Shown here one piece after another: positions 55,558 to 64,000 of a stretch of 64,000 nt of DNA. The position numbers and the translations under genes were made by a program. Every line of letters begins with the position of its first letter. Within the stretch, counting starts at the first letter, position 1. The notes under the pieces were generated by a model. The model ran no database searches, was not told the DNA's origin, and saw only the letters and a list, made by a program, of their open reading frames with translations. The DNA comes from Rhizobiales bacterium CCH10-E5 (lineage in GTDB: Bacteria > Pseudomonadota > Alphaproteobacteria > Rhizobiales > Beijerinckiaceae): the NCBI GenBank assembly GCA_001556125.1, contig LSIG01000075.1, positions 1-64,000 on the forward strand. The letters run 5' to 3'.

Positions 55558-56997
55558 ATGGATGTGCCTGCTGTCGCCCTGCATGAGACCTCCGCATCCG
55601 CCGCGGCTCTGCCGCCGTCTCCCGCCGCCGTCGCGGCCGTGACGCAGGCGCTGGCGGCCTCCTTCGGCAACCGGCTGATCACCAGTCTCGCCGTGCGCCA
55701 GCAGCACGGCCACACCCTGACCTGGATCCCCAACCAGCCGCCGGATGCGGTGGTGTATCCGCACAGCACGCAGGAGGTCTCGGAGATCGTGACGCTCTGC
55801 GCCCGGCATGGCGTACCGGTCATCGCCTTCGGCACGGGCACCTCTCTGGAGGGCCATGTGAACGCGCCCTATGGCGGCGTTTGCGTCGATCTCAGCCAGA
55901 TGAAGCGGATCGTCGCAGTGAATGCGGAGGATCTCGACTGCGTCGTCGAGGCCGGCGTCACGCGCAAGGAGCTCAACGAGCATCTGCGCGACATGGGGCT
56001 GATGTTCCCGATCGACCCGGGTGCCGACGCCTCGCTCGGCGGCATGGCGGCGACGCGCGCCTCCGGCACCAACGCCGTGCGCTACGGCACGATGAAGGAC
56101 AATGTGCTGGCGCTGACCGCGGTGATGGCGGACGGTTCGGTCGTCAAGACCTCCACGCGCGCCCGCAAAACTTCAGCGGGCTATGACCTGACGCGCCTGC
56201 TGGTCGGCTCGGAAGGCACGCTCGGCATCATCACCGAGGTCACGCTGAAGCTGCATGGCATTCCGGAGGCCATCGCCGCGGGCGTCTGTCCGTTCCCCTC
56301 GATCAAGGCGGCCTGCGATACGGCCATCATGACGATCCAGACCGGCATCCCGGTGGCGCGGATCGAGCTGCTCGACGAGGTCATGATCAAGGGCTTCAAC
56401 CTGCATTCCAAGCTCGGCCTGCCGGAGACGCCGATGCTCTTCGTCGAGTTCCACGGCACCGAGGCCTGGGTGAAGGAGCAGTCGGAGCGCTTCGGCGAGA
56501 TCGCAGCGGAGTTCGGCGGCGGCCCCTTCGACTGGGCGACCAAGGCCGAGGATCGGACCCGGCTGTGGGAAGCCCGCCACAACGGCTACTGGGCCGGCCG
56601 CGCGCTGCGGCCTGGCGCCGACACCCTGGCGACCGATGTCTGCGTGCCGATCTCGCAGCTTGCCGACTGCGTCGAGGAGACCAAGCGCGACATTGAGGCG
56701 ACCGGGCTGATCGCGCCCATCGCAGGCCATGTCGGCGACGGCAATTTCCACACGCAGCCGCTGCTCGATCTCGCCGATCCCGATGAGGTGGCGCGCGTCC
56801 AGGGCTTCCTGGACCGCCTGGTCAAGCGGGCGCTCGCCATGGGCGGCACCTGCACGGGCGAGCATGGCGTCGGCCAGAAGAAGATCAAATATCTCGAAGC
56901 CGAGCATGGCGCGCCCGCGCTGGCGGTCATGCGCACGCTGAAGCGCGCGCTCGATCCGCAGAACATCCTCAACCCTGGCAAGATCGTGGTTCTCTGA
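55558..56997 (+). CDS. FAD-linked D-lactate/2-hydroxyacid dehydrogenase (GlcD/Dld-like)
   Basis: 479-residue FAD_binding_4 plus FAD-oxidase_C flavoprotein. The FAD domain (about 60-195) has V-V-Y-P-H-S-T-Q-E-V, F-G-T-G-T-S-L-E-G-H and G-A-D-A-S-L-G-G-M. A tail with GLIAPIAGHVGDGNFH and the G-G-T-C-T-G-E-H-G-V-G motif closes the active site. This matches cytochrome-linked D-lactate dehydrogenase (LDHD/Dld) or GlcD; no GlcE or GlcF follows, favouring the single-subunit D-lactate enzyme. ATG at 55558; an in-frame ATG at 55549 is possible. Confidence 0.9.
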   Translation: MDVPAVALHETSASAAALPPSPAAVAAVTQALAASFGNRLITSLAVRQQHGHTLTWIPNQPPDAVVYPHSTQEVSEIVTLCARHGVPVIAFGTGTSLEGHVNAPYGGVCVDLSQMKRIVAVNAEDLDCVVEAGVTRKELNEHLRDMGLMFPIDPGADASLGGMAATRASGTNAVRYGTMKDNVLALTAVMADGSVVKTSTRARKTSAGYDLTRLLVGSEGTLGIITEVTLKLHGIPEAIAAGVCPFPSIKAACDTAIMTIQTGIPVARIELLDEVMIKGFNLHSKLGLPETPMLFVEFHGTEAWVKEQSERFGEIAAEFGGGPFDWATKAEDRTRLWEARHNGYWAGRALRPGADTLATDVCVPISQLADCVEETKRDIEATGLIAPIAGHVGDGNFHTQPLLDLADPDEVARVQGFLDRLVKRALAMGGTCTGEHGVGQKKIKYLEAEHGAPALAVMRTLKRALDPQNILNPGKIVVL

Positions 56998-57113
56998 GTT
57001 CCGTGATGGAGCGGGACAGCAGCACACGCCCGAGTTCTGTCGAATTGTCGTGATCTCGCCGCGACTTGCCGGCATGATGGGGACGATGTTCACGACGAGG
57101 ATCGTGCCGCACG

Positions 57114-60100
57114 TTGCGTGAGACCCTGACCGTCCTGGCCGGCCTGCTGGTGCTGGCGCTGCTGGCCGCCCTGATCGGGCCTGGCTTTGTCGACTGGCGC
57201 GGTTATCGCCCGCATTTCGAGGCGCGCTTGGCCGAGACGCTGGGCGTCGAGACCCGCATCGGCGGCGGCATCGGCCTGCGGCTGCTGCCCTCGCCGCGGC
57301 TGACGCTGCAGAATGTGCGCTTCGGCGGCGGCGCGGCCGAGACGAGCCGCGCCTCGGTCGAGACGCTGACGGTGGAACTTGCTCTCGCTGCGCTGACCCG
57401 CGGCGAATTCCGCATCGCCGATGCGCGGGCGGAGGGCGCGACGGTTTCGCTGTCCTTCGACGAGGCCGGCGCATTGCGCCTTCCGGCGCGCGGCGGTGCC
57501 GGTCTGCCGACGCAGACGAGCCTCGACCGTCTCTCGATCGGCCGCTCGGTGCTGATCTGGGAGGAGGCGGGCCGCGAGCCGGTGCGCATCGGCCCGATCG
57601 CGGCGGAGATCTCGGCGGTCAGCCTTGCCGGCCCCTGGCGGATCGAGGGCGAGGCGGCCGGTGCCTCGCTGCGCGTCAGCACCGGCGCGCTCGAAGCGGA
57701 TGGGAAGCTGAGGACAAAAGCCTTTGTCACGGGGCAGGAGGTCCTGCTCGGCTTCGATGGCAGCGTCACCCTGCCATCGCCCGGGAACGCACCTGGCCTG
57801 GAGGGGTCGTTCACACTGTCGCCAGGCGGCGCGCTCGCCCTCTCCGGCAAGGTCAGCGGTGGCAGCCGCCAGCTCGACCTCGCCGGCCTCGTGCTCGACA
57901 TCGCCGGCGGGGCGGCGCGGCTCGAAGGCGAGGGCCAGTTCATGCCCGGCACGGGAGAAGGCGTCGTGGCTCTGCGGGCCCGCAGGCTCGATGCCGATGC
58001 GCTGGCCGAAGCCCTCGCGGCGCGGCCGGGCTTCGAGCGGGCTCTGCAGGGCCTGCCGGGACAGATCGACCTGTCGCTCGATCTTGACCAGCTGATCTGG
58101 CGCGGCGAGGATTTTTCCGCCTTCGGCCTGCGCGGCAAGCTCGATCCGCAGGGCCTGTCGGAGGCCACGGCCTCGGTGCGCGTCGCCGGCGCGCTGCTGG
58201 GCGCCAGTGGTAGCGCCGATGCGCAGGGTGTGGCGGGCCGCCTCAATCTGAAGGCCGGGGATTCGCGCCGCATCGGGCTGATGCTGGCGCGGGCGGGGCT
58301 CGATCCGGCTCTGGCGGATCTCGTCGCGGGGCTCGGGCAGATCGACGCCGAGGCGATCGGGGCCTGGGATGGCGGGCGGCTCGCCCTTCAGCGGCTGATG
58401 CTGACAGGTTCTTCGGGCGTGAGGCTCGATCTGTCGGGCGACGCGACGGCGGAGCGGCTGTCCGCCAGGGCCGTGCTGAACGGGTTCGATCTCACCAATC
58501 TGCCGCCCGGCGAGAGCGTCGCGGTGCTTCTGGGCGCGCGCGATCTGGCGCTGGATCTCAGCCTGACGCAGGCCCGTTTCCGCAACGTGCCACCCGGTTC
58601 CGCGCAGCTCGACCTGCGGCGGCAGGGCCGCGACTGGCGGCTTAGCCGTCTTGCCATCGACGGTTTCGGCGGTGTCAGCGTGTCCGGCTCGGGAGCGCTC
58701 CTGGCCGAGGGCGGCGAGATCGCCGGTCGCATCCGCGCCCCGCGTTTCGAGGCGGTCGCGGCGCTGGCGGGGCCGTTGCTGCCCGAACCGGCGCGGCAGG
58801 CGTTGGGGCGCGCCTCCGACGGGCTGGCCCGGCTCGATGCCGCCTTCCGGCTCACCCGCGCGCCCAATGGCGAAACCGGTCTGGTGCTCGACGGCGGTGC
58901 CCAGGCGGGGCGGCTCTCGCTGACCGGGCGGCTCGATGCCGGCGGGATCTGGACGGGGGCGAGGCTGCGCTTCGACATCGCCGACCGGCGCCAGGCCTTC
59001 CAGGCGCTCGGACTGCCCGTGCCGCGCCAGAGCGGCCCCGGCGAGCTCGTTCTGACGCAGGAAGCGGGGCGGCTGTCTGGCACGCTGGCGGGCCCCGGCC
59101 TCTCGATCGCGGTCGAGAGCGAGGCTGCGGCCCCGGCGCGGCTCGCCGTGCAGGCGGATGGCATCGGCCAGATTCTGCCGGACGCTGCAGCCCGTCTCCT
59201 GCCGGACGGGCTGGTCGATCTCCATGCGCGGCTCGGAACGTCTCCGGAGGCGATCACGCTCAGTGAATTCGTCGTCAATCTCGGGGCGGCGACCGCACGG
59301 GGCGCGCTGTCCCTGGCGCGCGATGGCGGGATGCTGAGCGGACGGCTCACCGTCCCCGCCCTCGATCTGCAGGGGCTGCTCGGCGCTGCGCTCGGCGCCG
59401 GCCCCGCCGGTCTCTCGACCTGGTCGACGACGCGGTTCGGGCCGGCGGCCGCGCTCCCCGAGTTCCAGCTGGCGATCGAGGCGGGCAGCGTGACCGCGGC
59501 CGAGGGGACGATCCTGCGCGACGCCCGCTTCACCCTGCGCTCGGACATGGAGGGGTTGCGGCTCGACGATCTCTCTGCCGGCTTCGGCGGCGGGCGTGTC
59601 GGCGCACGCCTGGCGACGCGGCGAGAAGGTGGGCTCGGGCTGCTTTCGGGGCGCGTCACTCTCGAAGGGGTCGAGTTGGGGCCCTTGACCGGAGGCGGGC
59701 TCGGCGGTCGGGTTTCCGGGCAGATCGAAGCCGGCGGCTCCGGCGAAAGTCCGGCACGGCTCGTCGCGGCGCTAGGGGGAGCCGGGAGCCTGACCTTCAC
59801 AAATGCGCGTCTCAGCCGCTTCGACCCCGCGGCTTACGCCCGCATCATTGCCGGCACGGGCGAGGACGCCTCCGAAAGCGATGCAGCGCGGCTGCAGCAG
59901 CGGCTGGCCGAGGCGCTCGACCGCGACGCCTGGGCGCTCGGCAGCGTGACCGTGCCTTTTACCCTTGCGGGCGGGCTGATCCGGCTGCAGCCACTCACCT
60001 TCGAGCGCAATGGGCTGCGGGCCGAGGCCAACGGCATCGTTGATCTGCGAGCCCTCACTCTGGATCTGCGCCTCGGGCTGCGGCCGCTCGGAGCGCTGCC

Positions 60101-60710
60101 GAAAGGCTGGCCGGCGGACGCGCCGCAGATCGGCGTCGCCTGGCGCGGGCCGCTGAGTGCGCCGCGCCGCGAGACCGACGTGAATGCGCTGTCGAACGTC
60201 GTCGCCGCCCGCGCCCTGGCGAGGGAGATCGAGCGGGTCGAGGCGTTTGAGGCGGATGCGCGCGAGCGCGCCGTCCAGGCGCGGCGCCTGCGGGCCGAGC
60301 GCGAGATGCGCGAGAATGCCCGCAGGCTCGCCGAGTTCCTCAAGGCCGAGGAAGAGCGGCGTCTCGCCGAGGAGAAGCGGGCCGAGGAGGAGCGTCGGGC
60401 CGAGGAAGCCCGCCGCCTGGTCGAGGAGCGGCGGGCGGAAGAGGCGCGCCGGGCCGAGCAGGCGCGCATGGAGCAGGAGATGCGCCGCCGCATCGAGGCG
60501 GAGGAGCGGGCCGAGCGCGCGCGCGCGGCGGCCGAGCGGGCGGCGGAGCGCGAGGCCTCCCAGCCGCAGCAGCCGGGGCCGCTCATCCTGCCCGGTGCGC
60601 CGCGGGCGAGTTTCCCGGAGTCGGGGCTGCAGCCCGCGCCGCCCCTGGCACCGCCGCTCGAGATCCAGCCCCTGCCGCGCCCCTTGTCGCGCGGCGCCCA
60701 GCCAAACTGA
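57114..60710 (+). CDS. AsmA-family envelope protein with C-terminal charged coiled coil
   Basis: 1198-residue protein likely spanning the periplasm as a bridge for lipids. A transmembrane helix at about 5-25 is followed by the AsmA N-domain (F-V-D-W-R-G-Y-R-P-H-F-E, ETLGVETRIGGGIGLRLLPSP) and a very long beta-rich repeat region. AsmA_2-like sequence (F-E-R-N-G-L-R-A-E-A-N-G) lies near 970. From about 1030 to 1155 is an almost uninterrupted A/E/R coiled coil built from E-E-R-R-A-E-E-A-R-R units, which is unusual for the family, then a proline-rich end. The start is a TTG at 57114; no in-frame ATG is available upstream. Confidence 0.85.
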   Translation: MRETLTVLAGLLVLALLAALIGPGFVDWRGYRPHFEARLAETLGVETRIGGGIGLRLLPSPRLTLQNVRFGGGAAETSRASVETLTVELALAALTRGEFRIADARAEGATVSLSFDEAGALRLPARGGAGLPTQTSLDRLSIGRSVLIWEEAGREPVRIGPIAAEISAVSLAGPWRIEGEAAGASLRVSTGALEADGKLRTKAFVTGQEVLLGFDGSVTLPSPGNAPGLEGSFTLSPGGALALSGKVSGGSRQLDLAGLVLDIAGGAARLEGEGQFMPGTGEGVVALRARRLDADALAEALAARPGFERALQGLPGQIDLSLDLDQLIWRGEDFSAFGLRGKLDPQGLSEATASVRVAGALLGASGSADAQGVAGRLNLKAGDSRRIGLMLARAGLDPALADLVAGLGQIDAEAIGAWDGGRLALQRLMLTGSSGVRLDLSGDATAERLSARAVLNGFDLTNLPPGESVAVLLGARDLALDLSLTQARFRNVPPGSAQLDLRRQGRDWRLSRLAIDGFGGVSVSGSGALLAEGGEIAGRIRAPRFEAVAALAGPLLPEPARQALGRASDGLARLDAAFRLTRAPNGETGLVLDGGAQAGRLSLTGRLDAGGIWTGARLRFDIADRRQAFQALGLPVPRQSGPGELVLTQEAGRLSGTLAGPGLSIAVESEAAAPARLAVQADGIGQILPDAAARLLPDGLVDLHARLGTSPEAITLSEFVVNLGAATARGALSLARDGGMLSGRLTVPALDLQGLLGAALGAGPAGLSTWSTTRFGPAAALPEFQLAIEAGSVTAAEGTILRDARFTLRSDMEGLRLDDLSAGFGGGRVGARLATRREGGLGLLSGRVTLEGVELGPLTGGGLGGRVSGQIEAGGSGESPARLVAALGGAGSLTFTNARLSRFDPAAYARIIAGTGEDASESDAARLQQRLAEALDRDAWALGSVTVPFTLAGGLIRLQPLTFERNGLRAEANGIVDLRALTLDLRLGLRPLGALPKGWPADAPQIGVAWRGPLSAPRRETDVNALSNVVAARALAREIERVEAFEADARERAVQARRLRAEREMRENARRLAEFLKAEEERRLAEEKRAEEERRAEEARRLVEERRAEEARRAEQARMEQEMRRRIEAEERAERARAAAERAAEREASQPQQPGPLILPGAPRASFPESGLQPAPPLAPPLEIQPLPRPLSRGAQPN

Positions 60711-60820
60711 GCTTGGTCCTCGTAATCTGATTCAGGGCGCTGCGGAGCCGATTCAGGTGGCGGTCGCAAAGCGCTGCAAGACAAGGGCAATCCGCTTTGC
60801 GGGTGATGCGCCTGTCCGCT

Positions 60821-61051
60821 TCAGTCCGGCGCTCTTGCCGCGCGGTCGCGGTAATGCGCCAGCACATGCAGACGCAGCGCCGAGGAGAGATTGACCTCGC
60901 CGCGATGGTCGTCGATCGCCGCGATCAGCGCGGCCACGGTCCGTCCCTCGGCAGCGGCGATCTCCTTCAGCGCCTCCCAGAAAGGCTCTTCCAGCGAAAC
61001 ACTCGTCCGGTGGCCAGCGATGGTCAGGGATCGCTTCCGCTCCGCGCTCAC
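60821..61051 (-). CDS. Ribbon-helix-helix domain protein (RHH_4)
   Basis: 76-residue DNA-binding-type protein. A GTG at 61051 overlaps the stop of the preceding gene. The beta-strand R-S-L-T-I-A-G-H-R-T-S-V-S-L-E is followed by E-P-F-W-E-A-L-K-E-I-A and R-T-V-A-A-L-I-A-A-I-D, the ribbon-helix-helix layout of the alphaproteobacterial RHH_4 family. Partner genes DUF4169 and fumC are arranged in the same order in related genomes as far as I recall. Function not established. Confidence 0.85.
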   Translation of the reverse strand: MSAERKRSLTIAGHRTSVSLEEPFWEALKEIAAAEGRTVAALIAAIDDHRGEVNLSSALRLHVLAHYRDRAARAPD

Positions 61052-61245
61052 GGCGTCGGCTCGTCGTCCGGTCGGGCGAGGTGGTGGCCGTCCAGGGTCC
61101 GGGCGGCCTTGTCGCGCTCGGCCTCGGTCAGGCTCCGTTCCGCCTTGGTGCGGCCGAAGGTGATCCGGTTCTGCTGCGCCTGCTGCTCGGCCTCCTGCCG
61201 CGCGCGCTGCTTGCGGACCCGGCGCAGATTGATGATCTCGGCCAT
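61048..61245 (-). CDS. DUF4169 small basic protein
   Basis: 65-residue protein starting M-A-E-I-I-N-L-R-R-V-R-K-Q-R-A-R and continuing with an A/E/Q-rich helix and N-R-I-T-F-G-R-T-K-A-E-R, which matches the DUF4169 family of alphaproteobacteria. Strongly basic and probably helical; function unknown. The start lies 12 bases after fumC, and the stop codon overlaps the RHH start, so fumC, this gene and RHH form one operon. Confidence 0.88.
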   Translation of the reverse strand: MAEIINLRRVRKQRARQEAEQQAQQNRITFGRTKAERSLTEAERDKAARTLDGHHLARPDDEPTP

Positions 61246-61257
61246 GCGCGGCGCCCC

Positions 61258-62652
61258 TCAAGCCGGGCCGAGCATGCGCTCAGGCCGGACGGTGGCGTCG
61301 AAGAGATCGGCCTCCACGCCAGCGCGCAGCGCCTCTTCGCGCAGGGTCGTGCCGTTGTGATGCGCCGCCTTGGCGATGCCGGCGGCCTTGTCATAGCCGA
61401 TCGCGGGGGCGAGAGCCGTCACCAGCATCAGCGAGCGCGAGAGCAGGTCGCGCAGCTGGTCCTCATTGGCGACGATGCCCTCGACGCAGTGGGTGCGGAA
61501 GCTGTCGGCGGCATCGGTCAGCAGCCGGACCGATTGCAGGAAGGCGGCGCCGATCACGGGCTTGAACACGTTGAGCTCGAAATGGCCCTGGCTGGCGGCG
61601 AAGCCGATCGTGGTCTGGTTGCCCATGACCTGGGCCGCGACCATGGTCAGCGCCTCGGCCTGGGTCGGATTGACCTTGCCGGGCATGATCGAGGAGCCGG
61701 GCTCGTTTTCGGGGAGGGAAATCTCGCCCAGCCCCGAGCGCGGGCCCGAGCCCATCAGGCGGATGTCGTTGGCGATCTTGAACAGATCGGCGGCGAGTGC
61801 GGCGAGTGCGCCATGGGCGGCGGCGAGCGCACCATGGCTCGCCAACGCCTCGAACTTGTTGTCGGCGCTGCGGAAGGGCACGCCGGTCAGCGACTCGACC
61901 TCGCGGGCGAAGAGGGCGGCGAAATCGGGATGGGTGTTCAGCCCGGTGCCGACAGCGGTGCCGCCCTGCGCCAGGGCGTGCAGCCCGCCGAGAGACGCCT
62001 GGATCCGACTGACGCCGAGATGAAGCTGCATCGCATAGCCCGAGAATTCCTGGCCGAGCGTGACGGGCGTCGCGTCCTGGAGATGGGTGCGGCCGATCTT
62101 GACTAGCCCATCGAACGCCGCGGCCTTGGCGGCCAGCGCCTGCTCGAGATCGCGCAGCGCCGGTAGGAGCGAACGCGAGATTTCCAGCGCGGCGGCGATG
62201 TGCATCGCGGTCGGGAAGCTGTCGTTGGAAGACTGGCCGCGATTGACGTGATCGTTGGGGTGGACCGGCGACTTGGCACCGAGGCCGGCGCCGAGCAACT
62301 CGTTGGCGCGATTGGCGAGCACCTCGTTGACGTTCATGTTGGACTGGGTGCCCGAGCCGGTCTGCCAGATCACCAAGGGGAAATGCCCGTCGAACTGGCC
62401 CGAGAGCGCCTCGTCCGCCGCTTGGCCGATGGCGCCGGCGACGCGCTGGTCGATCAGGCCGAGATGGGCATTCACATGCGCCGCCGCCTTCTTGACCAGC
62501 ACGAGCGCGTGGACCAGCGGCAGCGGCATGCGCTCGCGCTCCCCGCCGATCCGGAAATTCTCCAGCGACCGCTGGGTCTGTGCGCCCCAATAGCGATCGG
62601 CGGGCACGGCGATGGGGCCGAAGGAATCGGTTTCGGTGCGGGTCTCGGACAT
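61258..62652 (-). CDS. fumC: Class II fumarate hydratase
   Basis: TCA-cycle enzyme interconverting fumarate and malate; 464 residues, homotetrameric and iron-independent. Signatures are Y-W-G-A-Q-T-Q-R-S near the start, [10 protein letters not shown], the [11 protein letters not shown] segment, [10 protein letters not shown], and the fumarase/aspartase loop [11 protein letters not shown]. All active-site blocks appear intact. First gene of an operon with DUF4169 and RHH. It uses a different strategy from iron-dependent class I fumarases, none of which is in the window. Confidence 0.97.
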   Translation of the reverse strand: MSETRTETDSFGPIAVPADRYWGAQTQRSLENFRIGGERERMPLPLVHALVLVKKAAAHVNAHLGLIDQRVAGAIGQAADEALSGQFDGHFPLVIWQTGSGTQSNMNVNEVLANRANELLGAGLGAKSPVHPNDHVNRGQSSNDSFPTAMHIAAALEISRSLLPALRDLEQALAAKAAAFDGLVKIGRTHLQDATPVTLGQEFSGYAMQLHLGVSRIQASLGGLHALAQGGTAVGTGLNTHPDFAALFAREVESLTGVPFRSADNKFEALASHGALAAAHGALAALAADLFKIANDIRLMGSGPRSGLGEISLPENEPGSSIMPGKVNPTQAEALTMVAAQVMGNQTTIGFAASQGHFELNVFKPVIGAAFLQSVRLLTDAADSFRTHCVEGIVANEDQLRDLLSRSLMLVTALAPAIGYDKAAGIAKAAHHNGTTLREEALRAGVEADLFDATVRPERMLGPA

Positions 62653-62735
62653 GGCGGCCTGCCTTGAAGGGGCTGCCTTGGCGCGAGCGCCGGCGGGACG
62701 AGCCCGGTTAGAATTCGCGGCCGGCGTTCGGCCGG

Positions 62736-63305
62736 TCAGGTCTTCTTGCGAAAGGAATCGAGGCTAACGACCTGGGCGCCGCCGCTCTCGGCGGTCTCCG
62801 GCGTCTCCTCGGTCTTGGCATCCTCGGGCGCGGGCTTGCTCGCCTTGACGCCCTTGGCGGCCGCCGGCGACACCTCGCGCGGCTTGATGGCGGGAACCCC
62901 GGCGGGTGTCGCCTTGACGGGGAGGGCGAGGGGAGCGGGCTCGGCCCCTTCCTGCGTCTCGAACTTCAGGCCGAACTGCACGGACGGGTCGAAAAAGGTG
63001 GTGATGGCGTCGAACGGGATGAGCAGGCGCTCCGGCACGCTCGAAAAGGAAAGGCCGACCTCGAAGGCGTGCTCGCTGACGCTGAGATCCCAGAACTGAT
63101 GCTGGAGGACGATGGTCATCTCCTCCGTGTGCTTGTCGCGCAGTCGCTGCGAGAGGCGCACGCCCGGGGCCGTCGTCCGGAAGGTGATGTAGAAGTGGTG
63201 GTCGCCCGGCAGCCCGTCGCGTCCGGCCTCGGTCAGGATCTTGCGCACGACACCCTTCAACGCGTCCTGCACCATCAGATCATAGCGAAGAACGTCCTTG
63301 GACAT
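62736..63305 (-). CDS. sspB: ClpXP adaptor SspB (alphaproteobacterial type)
   Basis: 189-residue adaptor that delivers ssrA-tagged proteins to ClpXP. Residues 1-110 form the peptide-binding domain: [22 protein letters not shown], and the [12 protein letters not shown] strand. A disordered Ala/Pro/Lys linker leads to the C-terminal tail [12 protein letters not shown], the ClpX-docking motif. The start at 63305 was chosen because it aligns the conserved N-terminus; a longer frame reaches 63347. It lies just downstream of ssrA on the same strand. Confidence 0.95.
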   Translation of the reverse strand: MSKDVLRYDLMVQDALKGVVRKILTEAGRDGLPGDHHFYITFRTTAPGVRLSQRLRDKHTEEMTIVLQHQFWDLSVSEHAFEVGLSFSSVPERLLIPFDAITTFFDPSVQFGLKFETQEGAEPAPLALPVKATPAGVPAIKPREVSPAAAKGVKASKPAPEDAKTEETPETAESGGAQVVSLDSFRKKT

Positions 63306-63358
63306 CGTGTCGTGGTTTCCGCTTCCAGCATCCCGCGGCAGCCACAAGGCAGCCTGAC

Positions 63359-63392
63359 AAAAAAGTGGAGGCTTCTGTTGCCAGGCGCCTCC
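63359..63392 (-). terminator. Terminator of ssrA
   Basis: On the minus strand GGAGGC (63392-63387) pairs with GCCTCC (63372-63367) over a 14-base loop, followed after AC by six T (63364-63359). This intrinsic terminator ends the tmRNA transcript before sspB. Confidence 0.75.
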
Positions 63393-63735
63393 GGGCCCCG
63401 CCTTACGTCGCTAAACGGAAGGACTTAGGTTTGGGAACCAGCACCGCTTACGCGGCGACAGCAACCCGAGCATTGTTGTCGTTGGCAACTATGCGTTAGC
63501 CCTATAACGGCGGAACCATACCGGGCAAAAGAACGGCCTTTACACTCTCGTCGATCCTATTTCGCCCCCGCCGCAACCCTGCCACTCGGTGGCCTGGCAA
63601 GCCCGCGGTCCAAGATCCCGCAGGCCGCCCCATGGCTCGCGCCGCAGGGCTGTGGTGGAGGCGCCGGGTACCGCCCCCGGGTCCGAAAAGCTTATTCCGA
63701 CGCTCGTTTATCGCCATAGCCGGTCTTGCGAACGG
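63360..63735 (-). ncRNA. ssrA: Two-piece (circularly permuted) tmRNA
   Basis: Rescues stalled ribosomes and tags their products. On the minus strand the acceptor piece comes first, ending in CTCCACCA at 63653, with its 5' end near 63735. The coding piece starts with GGGGGCG at 63569; that heptamer pairs with CGCCTCC of the acceptor end. The tag reading frame (63486-63448) encodes ANDNNARVAVAA and stops at TAA. The order acceptor before coding piece, with an intervening segment, is the alphaproteobacterial permuted form. The next gene is sspB. Mature ends other than the CCA and GGGGGC termini are approximate. Confidence 0.95.
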
Positions 63736-63742
63736 CACGACC

Positions 63743-63748
63743 AATATA
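63743..63748 (-). promoter_or_regulatory. ssrA -10 element
   Basis: TATATT on the minus strand lies about 8 bases before the expected 5' end of the acceptor piece. A matching -35 is weak (TTTCCC at the right spacing), so the promoter is moderately supported. Confidence 0.5.
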
Positions 63749-63794
63749 GGGGCTGCATCGCGCCGGGGAAAGAGCCGATGGTCGTGGTGCCGGC

Positions 63795-64000
63795 TTAATT
63801 TCCGGGTGGCGGGAGGTGGCGCAGGATCCGGCCGTCATGGGCGTGGATGTCGACGGCGACCTCGTTGCCGCTGCGGTCGCGGCCCGCGACCTCCCAGCGC
63901 TCGTCGACAAGCACGAGATCCTCGATGTGATCCACGCCCGAGCGCCAGGCGATGCGCCGGGCCGCGTCTTCCGAGACGCGGTAGGCCGGATCGTGGAGGG
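63795..64000 (-). CDS. PepSY-like protein, 5' end cut by window edge
   Basis: Only the last 68 codons are in the window, ending in TAA. The visible part has S-E-D-A-A-R-R-I-A-W, D-L-V-L-V-D-E-R-W-E-V-A-G-R-D and V-D-I-H-A-H-D-G-R-I-L-R, the pattern of a PepSY (peptidase propeptide/YpeB) domain with its typical D-G-(R/K)-(I/V) turn. Single-domain PepSY proteins are usually small and exported; the signal peptide would be outside this window. Confidence 0.7.
   Translation of the reverse strand, partial: LHDPAYRVSEDAARRIAWRSGVDHIEDLVLVDERWEVAGRDRSGNEVAVDIHAHDGRILRHLPPPGN

Overview
The window is high-GC chromosomal DNA from an alphaproteobacterium. It most likely belongs to the Hyphomicrobiales (Rhizobiales); a Bosea-like organism is my guess. 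The lineage call rests on a circularly permuted two-piece tmRNA gene next to an alphaproteobacterial-type SspB, the gene order ftsZ-lpxC-bamD-recN-ligA, an ohr/ohrR pair, DUF4169 and ribbon-helix-helix genes beside fumC, and TTAAC (CtrA-like) half-sites near division genes. I found no IS element, prophage, CRISPR array or tRNA. Most of the window is core genome.

Layout. 1-4301: the 3'-truncated gene of an efflux adaptor with an unusual C-terminal insertion, an AmpD-like amidase, a TerB/J-domain protein and a lytic transglycosylase. 4352-4766: RNase P RNA (rnpB) with a clear promoter. 4947-6033: divergent ohr and ohrR around a textbook OhrR operator. 6374-25932: the division and cell wall (dcw) cluster, mraZ-rsmH-ftsL-ftsI-murE-murF-mraY-murD-[malY-like lyase]-ftsW-murG-murC-murB-ftsQ-ftsA-ftsZ, closed by a strong hairpin. 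Two departures stand out: a PLP lyase gene lies between murD and ftsW, and ddl is absent from its usual place between murB and ftsQ. 26243-37345: lpxC, bamD, recN, a metallo-beta-lactamase-fold hydrolase, a small exported protein, a DEAD-box helicase with a Lys-Pro-Tyr-rich tail, two very small ORFs, a DUF2189 membrane protein and ligA.

37445-50498 holds an AraC regulator with azlCD (branched-chain amino acid export), a lipoprotein, an aminopeptidase P, two unknown small basic proteins, prmA, a divergent SDR/HxlR pair, a UvrD-type helicase, msrB and a divergent tartrate/malate dehydrogenase and GntR pair over a perfect 18-bp palindrome. 50564-57000: a Bug/TctC binding protein, btaA-btaB for phosphorus-free betaine lipid synthesis behind a candidate Pho box, DUF427, an ion channel with a C-terminal zinc ribbon, a thioesterase and a D-lactate-dehydrogenase-type flavoprotein. 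57114-64000: a 1198-residue AsmA-type protein, fumC-DUF4169-RHH, then ssrA followed directly by sspB (tag RNA and tag adaptor), and a truncated PepSY-like ORF at the edge.

Non-coding signals of most interest: a two-copy interspersed repeat with a conserved core whose flanking arms differ in sequence yet stay complementary (4809-4869 and 42696-42758); a long GC-rich inverted repeat at 31425-31559; and tandem TTCGCA-type dyads at 42098-42132 ahead of two unknown small genes.
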